Assembly (NCBI GenBank): GCA_013298165.1
Contig: JAAFJU010000045.1
Span: 1-32,538, forward strand
Direction of reading: 5' to 3'
Origin: Synechococcales cyanobacterium bin31.maxbin.ball.101
Lineage (GTDB): Bacteria; Cyanobacteriota; Cyanobacteriia; Leptolyngbyales; Leptolyngbyaceae
Length of the DNA: 32,538 nt
A model generated the notes under the pieces. The model had not been told where the DNA came from. It saw only the letters and a list, made by a program, of their open reading frames with translations, and ran no database searches. The translations under genes and the position numbers were made by a program. Below, one piece after another: positions 1 through 4,432 of the stretch (position 1 is the stretch's first letter; every line of letters begins with the position of its first letter).

Positions 1-81
1 TACAAGAACATCAAGTTGTCATCTGAGAGAGATTTAAGTGCGAACTCGACCCATGAAGGGTTATCTCTCAGAAGCCCTGCC

Positions 82-615
82 CTATAAGCTTTTCAGCCAT
101 TTTAGACAAGAACGAATCGCACCTAAGAGTCGGATCCAGAGGGTCTTTTGGGTGGTGGGGAGTTCATCAATGGAGACGAGAATTGTTCGTAAGCCAGGAC
201 CGAGGGTGTAGATGCCTGGAGATTTTTTATGGGCGTGAAATTCTTTGAGGAGTGGCTTGCTAATATGGGAGGCTAAAACCCAGAGCGTTGCGGCTTCTGG
301 GGGTGGAGCATCATCAGTAGCTTCTGGGTTTCGGCGACGTTCTTCATTGATCCAGAGCAGTTTTAGGATGCAGGTTCGGATTGCGTCGCGGCTGGGGGGA
401 TTGTGGTATGGCTCAATGAGGCAGGGTGTTTTGGCCATTTGGCCGAGCAAGCCGAGATCGTCGATCGGTTCTGTAATCGTCTGATGCGGAATAAACCAAA
501 CGTCAACATATTTCGCTTCGCCAGGGACTTCATACTGTCGTTCTACCGTTCCAATGGGTTTTAGAAACTCCTCAAGATAACTTTTCGAGAGTTGGTCGAA
601 CGGACTTTGAGTCAT
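82..615 (-). CDS. Conserved cyanobacterial hypothetical protein, possibly C-terminally truncated
   Basis: A 177-residue protein starting MTQSPFDQLSKSYLEEFL. The pattern 'FDQ..K..LEEFL..G.VE...EVPGE...VDVWF', then 'LGLLGQMA.TPCLIEPY', then 'ELP.T..TLWIRLLG' matches, from memory, a large family of uncharacterised cyanobacterial proteins of roughly 220-290 residues. Their function is unknown, and a nuclease-like fold has been suspected for relatives. Members I recall continue for 50 or more residues after the 'LW.RLLG' motif, usually with an Ala/Glu-rich helix. Here only 12 residues follow and they do not resemble that helix, so a frameshift or truncation near bases 82-120 is likely. The downstream frames also contain stops. 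No clear Shine-Dalgarno sequence precedes the ATG at 615. The gene stands alone next to repeat-rich DNA. Confidence 0.7.
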   Translation of the reverse strand: MTQSPFDQLSKSYLEEFLKPIGTVERQYEVPGEAKYVDVWFIPHQTITEPIDDLGLLGQMAKTPCLIEPYHNPPSRDAIRTCILKLLWINEERRRNPEATDDAPPPEAATLWVLASHISKPLLKEFHAHKKSPGIYTLGPGLRTILVSIDELPTTQKTLWIRLLGAIRSCLKWLKSL

Positions 616-690
616 GGGAACCTGGGGAATGAAGATGAGATTTTATTTTAGTACTGGGACGATCGATCGACGCAGGACTATAAAAAAGTC

Positions 691-772
691 GATCGGGGAT
701 TTTTTAATTGAGTTGGGGATTTTTTAACTCGATCGGGGTTTCCGTAATTCGATCGGGGTTCCAGCAACTTAA
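691..772. repeat. Degenerate ~20-bp tandem units, copy A
   Basis: Successive units of 19-21 bases, of the form GATCGGGGATTTTTTAATT / GAGTTGGGGATTTTTTAACTC / GATCGGGGTTTCCGTAATTC / GATCGGGGTTCCAGCAACTT. The same unit types, in the same order, recur at 4015-4202, where there are more of them. A single pair also appears at 3409-3430. There are no unique spacers, so this is not a CRISPR array. The GATCGGGG core overlaps the CGATCG motif abundant in this genome. Confidence 0.8.
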
Positions 773-778
773 TTCTTT

Positions 779-851
779 CCCAATTCAATCTAATTCCTGA
801 TTTTGGAATCTTAGGCAGACTAGCAAATTTCTTTATCTTGAAATATATTGA
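779..851. repeat. Dispersed 73-bp element, copy A
   Basis: This segment matches 4307-4380 at roughly 80 percent by eye. Both share the core TTTTGGAATCTTAGGCAGAC followed by TAGCAAA. In both places it lies 3' of a block of ~20-bp tandem units, so the two loci are copies of one compound element. The inner motif CTTAGGCAGAC (810-820) also occurs inverted at 898-908 in this copy only. It is not recognisable as a known insertion sequence end. Confidence 0.75.
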
Positions 852-996
852 GATTATCGGTATGAGGTTCAAATTTAGGGACTTAAACGGACAATTTGTC
901 TGCCTAAGGTCCTAAAAGTCGGATTTATGAAGACAGTCGGTATTCAGTCTAAGATCCCGATCGGGGTACTGCAGACAACTATCCATCCATATAATT

Positions 997-1003
997 GTTA
1001 GGC
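997..1003 (+). other. Lone integron core site (GTTAGGC), cassette 1 left boundary
   Basis: GTTAGGC fits the integron core-site consensus GTTRRRY. It is followed by a gene (1097-1507) and then a well-formed attC (1514-1599), as expected for the left boundary of a cassette. The 100 bases before it contain no RYYYAAC partner with complementary arms. It therefore resembles an attI-type simple site or the scar of an old insertion rather than an attC. Seven bases are weak evidence alone; the context carries the call. Confidence 0.4.
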
Positions 1004-1096
1004 ATCTTGATTGAACTATTGAGTTCATGTTTCCACATTAAGCATTATGGGAATTATTAGCGAAGAAAGAGTACGTATCAAGCTGGCTGGTTAATT

Positions 1097-1507
1097 ATGG
1101 GATTTTCAACGATTTATCTTCGGTCATTCAAGTTCGATAAGCCGCTCACCTCAGAACATGCAAATACTTTGATTGAGTTTAATGAAACTGAGCATGAAGA
1201 TGAAGTGGGAAAGCCTGGTGGTGGTGGCAAGCCCCCAACATACTACTGTCAGTGGATCCCGACGGAAGATCTAGGTGGATTAGAGTGGGATAAAGCTGAG
1301 AAGTTTTACTACGGTAAGGAGTGGTTAGTCTATTTGATTGAGCAGTTCATCAAGCCGTGGGGTTATACATTGAATGGTGAAAGTCCGTGGTATGTAGACG
1401 ATTTCCAGGAAGCCGGAATACTCAAAGTCGTTGATAATGTTGTGATTGAAGAGTCCCGCGACATATCAGCTATTAAGAGCGAGTATGGTGAATTTGAGCC
1501 AGATTAA
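1097..1507 (+). CDS. Conserved hypothetical protein, integron cassette cargo
   Basis: A 136-residue acidic protein of unknown function. It contains 'YYCQWIPTEDLGGLEWDKAEKFYYGKEW' (written here in overlapping parts: YYCQWIPTED, GLEWDKAEKF, YYGKEWLVYL) and 'FIKPWGYTLNGE'. This pattern recalls a family of small uncharacterised proteins seen in phages and diverse bacteria, which ends in a short beta segment 'ILKVVDNVVIEE'. There is no signal peptide or membrane segment. No strong ribosome site precedes the ATG. The stop codon lies 7 bases before the attC R'' box at 1514, the usual arrangement for an integron cassette gene. It is more AT-rich than the housekeeping genes, consistent with acquisition. 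Confidence 0.75.
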   Translation: MGFSTIYLRSFKFDKPLTSEHANTLIEFNETEHEDEVGKPGGGGKPPTYYCQWIPTEDLGGLEWDKAEKFYYGKEWLVYLIEQFIKPWGYTLNGESPWYVDDFQEAGILKVVDNVVIEESRDISAIKSEYGEFEPD

Positions 1508-1513
1508 TGCGAT

Positions 1514-1599
1514 ACCTAACAATCTTGATGGAGCGGGCTATCTGAGCTAGACTATTATTATAGTAAGGTGGTTCAAGCCGCTCATCAAGAACGTTAGAC
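1514..1599 (+). other. attC recombination site (59-base element), complete
   Basis: R'' box ACCTAAC at 1514-1520 fits RYYYAAC, and R' box GTTAGAC at 1593-1599 fits GTTRRRY. Between them the arms pair. TCTTGATG (1523-1530) is complementary to CATCAAGA (1583-1590), and AGCGG (1532-1536) to CCGCT (1578-1582). G1531 is left unpaired in one arm only. A single extrahelical base in one arm is a hallmark of attC folding and of strand choice by IntI. The loop (1537-1577) is variable and includes a small ACTAT/ATAGT hairpin. The total of 86 bases lies within the usual attC range. It sits 7 bases after a stop codon. Confidence 0.8.
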
Positions 1600-1693
1600 C
1601 GATTTCATTAATTGGCGACAGTACTACGCAACAGCATCTTAGGTTTTCTTAACAACCATAGCGGACTGCTGTATTGATGTGATAATTTGAGTT

Positions 1694-2308
1694 ATGAATT
1701 TTTCTACACCTACAAGCCGCCTTCAACTCATTCTTACAGCACCTGATCCATCTCTATTTGCGGCCTTTCAAGAACAGTTTTCTCGGTTTTCAGATGTTTC
1801 AATTATCGGTGAATGCTTCGAGTGGATTCCGACTTTTGACTGCTTAGTCAGTCCGGCTAACTCATTCGGGATGATGGATGGTGGGATAGATGCCGCGATT
1901 ACTCGATTTTTTGGGCTTTCTTTGGAGTGTAGGGTACAAAGGCGCATCATTGAAGACTATCTAGGTGAGCAGCCTGTCGGCACATCTTTCATCATCGAAA
2001 CCAAACACCCGAAGCATCCTTTCCTTGCCCATACTCCAACAATGCGAGTTCCAATATCAATTAAAGGAACAGATGTTCCCTATACAGCGATGTGGGCAAT
2101 GCTTCTGGCAATTCGGCAGCACAACAAAACGAATCAACGGAAGATTGGAAGCGTAGTCTGCCCTGGGCTAGGTACGGGTATCGGTCAAGTTCCTTATTCT
2201 GAAGCTGCTCGGCAGATGGCGATCGCTTACGACCACTATCTATATCCACCTAAAATGATTAACACTTTTGTTGCTGCATCCAGGCAACTTCAAATTTGGG
2301 AGGGGTAA
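1694..2308 (+). CDS. Macro-domain protein
   Basis: A 204-residue single-domain protein. Macro domains bind ADP-ribose and related nucleotides, and some remove ADP-ribose from macromolecules. The signatures visible are the ligand loop 'SPANSFGMMDGGIDAAI' (about 53-69) and the glycine-rich phosphate loop 'CPGLGTGIGQVP' (156-167). A 'MRVP' strand followed by the helix 'YTAMWAMLLAIRQHN' lies between them. The protein is a soluble cytoplasmic type. It begins 95 bases after the attC R' box, and the hydrolase gene follows after 12 bases, so the two probably form one transcription unit within one cassette. A weak TGAG precedes the ATG. The substrate and exact activity (binding versus hydrolysis) cannot be told from sequence. 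Confidence 0.88.
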   Translation: MNFSTPTSRLQLILTAPDPSLFAAFQEQFSRFSDVSIIGECFEWIPTFDCLVSPANSFGMMDGGIDAAITRFFGLSLECRVQRRIIEDYLGEQPVGTSFIIETKHPKHPFLAHTPTMRVPISIKGTDVPYTAMWAMLLAIRQHNKTNQRKIGSVVCPGLGTGIGQVPYSEAARQMAIAYDHYLYPPKMINTFVAASRQLQIWEG

Positions 2309-2320
2309 AATCAAATACAA

Positions 2321-2941
2321 ATGCTTGTACTCTTTGTTCACGGAATGGGCCGTTCACCGCTGTCTGGCTGGCCAATGCTGCGTCGGCTCAGGCGCGCTGG
2401 ATTCTCAACTACAGTTTTTGGCTATTTGGCCGCACTGGAATCCTTCGCATCTATTGTTCACAGACTGCGCGATCGTATTCAACAAATCGCCCATGCAGGT
2501 CCATATATTGTTGTGGGCCATTCGCTCGGCGGGGTCTTACTCCGTGCAGCAATAGGCGAACTGCCGAGTTCCATTATGCCTAGCCACATATACCTGCTTG
2601 GATCACCAATAACGACCTCGCGTTTAGCAATCAAGCTACGAGCGAATCCTGTCTTTAAAGCTTTTGCCGGAGATTGCGGGCAATTACTCGCATCGGAGGA
2701 ACGAATGAAAAGAGTGGCTTCAGTAAACGGGCCAGTAACGGCAATTGTCGGCGTCCGAGGTTTTACTGGCGCAAACAGTCCGTTTGGCTTCGAGGCCAAT
2801 GATGGCGTAGTCGCTGTCTCTGAGGCGAGCGCGGAATGGCTAACGAGCAAAGTGGAACTACCTGTGATGCACACATTTTTGCCCGCTAGTTCATCGGTTG
2901 CTAACATCATCATCAACACGTATGCAGCGGATGCGGGCTAA
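2321..2941 (+). CDS. Alpha/beta hydrolase (esterase/lipase-like)
   Basis: A 206-residue hydrolase with an early HGMG oxyanion motif (7-10) and the nucleophile elbow GHSLGG with Ser68. A probable acid Asp161 lies in 'ANDGVVAVSEA', and a probable catalytic His184 in 'PVMHTF'. The order and spacing form a full Ser-Asp-His triad, so the enzyme should be active on an ester or amide bond; the substrate is unknown. There is no signal peptide and no lid insertion, and the size suits small lipase/PGAP1-like esterases. GGGAGGGG at 2297-2304 may serve as a ribosome site, although about 16 bases upstream. The stop codon TAA is part of the following attC R''-like box, a typical cassette arrangement. Confidence 0.85.
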   Translation: MLVLFVHGMGRSPLSGWPMLRRLRRAGFSTTVFGYLAALESFASIVHRLRDRIQQIAHAGPYIVVGHSLGGVLLRAAIGELPSSIMPSHIYLLGSPITTSRLAIKLRANPVFKAFAGDCGQLLASEERMKRVASVNGPVTAIVGVRGFTGANSPFGFEANDGVVAVSEASAEWLTSKVELPVMHTFLPASSSVANIIINTYAADAG

Positions 2942-2964
2942 CCCTTCGTTCGAGCCGACCCACC
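2936..2964 (+). other. Truncated attC site (5' half only)
   Basis: GGCTAAC (2936-2942, one base off RYYYAAC) followed by CCTTCGTTCGAGCCGAC closely resembles the left half of common attC sites such as that of aadA cassettes (TCTAACAATTCGTTCAAGCC from memory). It overlaps the hydrolase stop. The expected complementary right half and GTTRRRY box are missing; instead a DUF4291 relic begins at 2967. The break is seen directly; the attC identity is inferred from resemblance and position. Confidence 0.6.
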
Positions 2965-2966
2965 CT

Positions 2967-3056
2967 CGATCGCCCACCTCATAAACAAACTCACTCGGCG
3001 TCAACAGCGCAGCATAATTTCCTGTTGCAAATAGGGTTCCGTTTTTAAGTTCATGG
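2967..3056 (-). pseudogene. Internally deleted DUF4291 relic
   Basis: Two pieces of the intact DUF4291 gene (6051-6731) are joined here. Bases 3026-3056 match 6703-6733 perfectly and encode the start MNLKTEPYLQ. Bases 2967-3011 match 6127-6171 perfectly over 45 bases and encode 'LLTPSEFVYEVGDR' in a different frame. About 530 bases of the middle are lost, and reading from the ATG hits a stop after 17 codons. The near-perfect identity with the parent implies a recent duplication followed by deletion. A CAACAG/CAGCAA-like short repeat near the joint could have mediated the deletion. It directly abuts the broken attC. Confidence 0.85.
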
Positions 3057-3060
3057 CTGA

Positions 3061-3336
3061 TCACTTCAAGGTATCGGACGATCGCTCACCAAGCCAAGTT
3101 GTTAAATCAGACAATTGCTCAAAATCGAGTAGTGCTTCACCTAACTCATCCAACTGGAGGACAGATAACTGCTCAACTTGCGATCGAAGTTCCGCAGGTA
3201 AAATACCAATTCGTCGCGCTAATAGACGGATGACGAGCGATCGCGCCTGATCTCGTTGTCCGATCGCAATTCCCCTAGCCTGTCCTCTGGCTTCCGTTGC
3301 TGCTTCCCAGTCCAGAAATGATTGCGAGAATGCCAT
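3061..3336 (-). CDS. DUF4351-domain fragment (Rpn/PD-(D/E)XK family tail)
   Basis: A 91-residue product beginning MAFSQSFLDWEAATEARGQARG and containing 'ARSLVIRLLARRIG', 'LRSQVEQLSVLQLDELGEALLDF' (in parts: LSVLQLDELG, EALLDFEQL) and 'LTTWL'. This is the DUF4351 domain, normally found at the C-terminus of 250-300-residue Rpn/transposase-like PD-(D/E)XK proteins of cyanobacteria. The nuclease domain is absent here, so this is either a remnant with a fortuitous start or a free-standing small protein. It sits among other relics, which favours remnant. The AT-rich repeat pair at 3409-3430 lies just upstream. Confidence 0.7.
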   Translation of the reverse strand: MAFSQSFLDWEAATEARGQARGIAIGQRDQARSLVIRLLARRIGILPAELRSQVEQLSVLQLDELGEALLDFEQLSDLTTWLGERSSDTLK

Positions 3337-3408
3337 GATAATCTCCTGCCCGAAAAAACTTTCGATTTCACCTGTCTGGATTTTAACGCCCCATGAGGCT
3401 AAGAAATT

Positions 3409-3430
3409 GAGTTGGGGATTTTTAACTCGA
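3409..3430. repeat. Single copy of the ~20-bp repeat unit
   Basis: GAGTTGGGGATTTTTAACTC followed by GATC matches the units at 691-772 and 4015-4202, giving a third locus within 3.4 kb. It lies between the divergent DUF4351 fragment and the gene at 3494, where a promoter would be expected. Confidence 0.7.
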
Positions 3431-3493
3431 TCCTCTACGACTGACCGTGAGTCAGTTAAAATGGAGAAATCAAGTCGCAGCGAGGCTAAATCT

Positions 3494-3769
3494 ATGGCAG
3501 TTTCTCCAGAGGAGCGGTTACACGAACGACGCCCCCGATATAGTAAGGAAGAGTTTTCTCAACGTGGCACTGAGATGTATGAGTCTCAGGTACGCACTCA
3601 AGTTGAGGAAGGCAATCATGGAAAGATTGTGGCGATCGATATTGAAACTGGAGTCTTTGAAGTTGCGGCCAATATTGTCAGTGCAACCGAGCGATTGTTT
3701 GAACGAAATCCTGATGCCCAACCTTGGGTTGTTCGGATTGGTCATCGGGCTGTCTTTCGTCTTGGCTGA
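3494..3769 (+). CDS. Small conserved cyanobacterial protein upstream of a protease relic
   Basis: A 91-residue protein, MAVSPEERLHERRPRYSK..., with the core 'YESQVRTQVEEGNHGKIVAIDI' (in parts: RTQVEEGNHG, KIVAIDIETG) and 'PDAQPWVVRIGHRAVFRLG'. I recall this as a small cyanobacterial family commonly placed just before a clan AA aspartic protease, with unknown function and possibly an antitoxin-like or regulatory partner. The frame is open further upstream (ATG at 3335 and 3461), but the conserved part begins near 3494, where GCGAGG lies 9 bases upstream. Its partner gene immediately downstream is broken. It could now be an orphan. Confidence 0.65.
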   Translation: MAVSPEERLHERRPRYSKEEFSQRGTEMYESQVRTQVEEGNHGKIVAIDIETGVFEVAANIVSATERLFERNPDAQPWVVRIGHRAVFRLG

Positions 3770-3977
3770 TTTTGGGACGTTGGGTGATGGTAGCGAAGTT
3801 GTTTTTGAAATGTATACCGCAAGCGCCATCTGGGATGGGCAAATTCAGATTATCGATGTTGCATCATCAGAGGCGGAGCCGTTGATCGGGATGAGTTTAC
3901 TGTATGGCTATGACTTGAGAATTCAGGCGATCGAAGGTGGCAACGTTTCTGTCCAGGCATTGAGCGAATTACAGTGA
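3768..3977 (+). pseudogene. Clan AA aspartic protease relic, N-terminus lost
   Basis: The plus frame ending at 3977 encodes 'GTLGDGSEVVFEMYTASAIWDG', then 'EPLIGMSLLYGYDLRIQAIEGG'. This is the C-terminal half of small retropepsin-like (clan AA) proteases of cyanobacteria. The N-terminal half with the catalytic DTG is absent: upstream the frame merely runs out of phase through the gene at 3494-3769, and no start or DTG is present. The joint falls exactly at the end of the preceding gene, so a deletion of about 150 bases removed the intergenic region and the start of the protease. It cannot be an active protease. Confidence 0.75.
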
Positions 3978-4014
3978 TCGGTGCGGTCTAACACTATATT
4001 CTTCAGGCAAGGTC

Positions 4015-4202
4015 GATCGGGGATTTTTTAATTGAGTTGGGGATTTTTTTAACTCGATCGGGGTTTCCGTAACTCGATCGGGGAATTTTTAATTGAGTTG
4101 GGGATTTTTTAACTCAATCGGGGTTCCCGTAATTCGATCGGAGATTTTTTAATCGAGTTGGAGTTTCAGAAACTTGATTAGGGATTTAGTTACTCGATTG
4201 TT
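4015..4202. repeat. Degenerate ~20-bp tandem units, copy B (about nine units)
   Basis: About nine consecutive 19-21-base units such as GATCGGGGATTTTTTAATT, GAGTTGGGGATTTTTTAACTC and GATCGGGGTTTCCGTAACTC, decaying toward the 3' end. The first three units repeat the order seen in copy A at 691. The spacing of about two helical turns is notable. There are no spacers of CRISPR type. Confidence 0.85.
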
Positions 4203-4306
4203 TGGAAGGGCGATCGGCTAATAAATAATTGTGGGAGTCCAGAGGAATCGCAGGGTAGCGTGTGGTCGATCGAGGAACTTTCAAGATGGCGGATCCATAT
4301 TTGTCT

Positions 4307-4380
4307 CCCAATCAATTTAATTCCTGGTTTTGGAATCTTAGGCAGACTAGCAAAATTCTTTGTCCTGGAATATACTAAGT
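4307..4380. repeat. Dispersed ~74-bp element, copy B
   Basis: Matches 779-851, sharing TTTTGGAATCTTAGGCAGAC and TAGCAAA, and similarity fades into AT-rich sequence by about 4400. It ends about 50 bases before the ATPase-DUF4435 start. The antisense frame over both copies gives the similar peptide 'FASLPKIPK.GI', but this only reflects the shared DNA and is not evidence for a gene. Confidence 0.75.
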
Positions 4381-4432
4381 TTATTGATTTAAGATTCAAA
4401 TCTTGATTCTAAATTTTTAGGGTTGTGTACGA

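Larger units (their letters stand above)
616..1096. other. Gene-free 481-bp interval with repeats and a cassette junction
   Basis: No convincing gene. It holds a tandem block of about four degenerate 20-bp units (691-772) and a 73-bp dispersed element (779-851). An 11-bp motif CTTAGGCAGAC (810-820) recurs inverted at 898-908, and an isolated GTTAGGC core site lies at 997-1003. Short open frames here, including one antisense across the dispersed element, look like chance frames within the repeats. Confidence 0.7.
997..2964 (+). mobile_element. Integron gene-cassette remnant without integrase (CALIN-like)
   Basis: Two successive cassette-like units on the plus strand. Unit 1 runs from the core site at 997 to the complete attC ending at 1599 and holds one gene (1097-1507) whose stop lies 7 bases before the attC. 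Unit 2 starts at that attC and holds a macro-domain gene and an alpha/beta hydrolase gene. It ends in the 5' half of a second attC (2936-2964) that overlaps the hydrolase stop codon. The second site is broken by a DUF4291 relic beginning at 2967. No tyrosine recombinase of the IntI type occurs in the window, so this would be a cluster of attC sites lacking an integrase. The site structure is seen directly; that it is mobile is inferred. Confidence 0.65.
3978..4432. other. Gene-free 455-bp repeat interval
   Basis: It contains the long tandem block (4015-4202), an intervening unique stretch and the second copy of the dispersed element (4307-4380). No gene was found. GTCTAAC at 3986-3992, close behind the preceding stop codon, resembles an attC R'' box but lacks a partner. 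The 50 bases before the ATPase start (4381-4432) are AT-rich and may hold its promoter, though no clear -35/-10 pair stands out. Confidence 0.7.

Noticed and set aside
678-872. Antisense reading frame resembling the one at 4190-4399
   Set aside because: The similar peptides arise because both lie over copies of the same dispersed DNA element; neither has a ribosome site or a known domain.
902-1003. Complete attC between GCCTAAG (902-908) and GTTAGGC (997-1003)
   Set aside because: The first box deviates at its last base and the arms next to the two boxes are not complementary. GCCTAAG is also part of the mirrored repeat motif.
3447-3767. N-terminal part of the 176-codon frame ending at 3977
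   Set aside because: It runs out of phase through the conserved small gene at 3494-3769; only the part after 3768 has protease similarity.
3494-3977. Programmed frameshift joining the small protein to the protease
   Set aside because: The protease part lacks its catalytic DTG half, so a frameshift would not give an active enzyme; a deletion explains the arrangement better.
4015-4202. Possible CRISPR array
   Set aside because: Units of about 20 bases follow each other directly without unique spacers, they are degenerate, and no cas genes are near.
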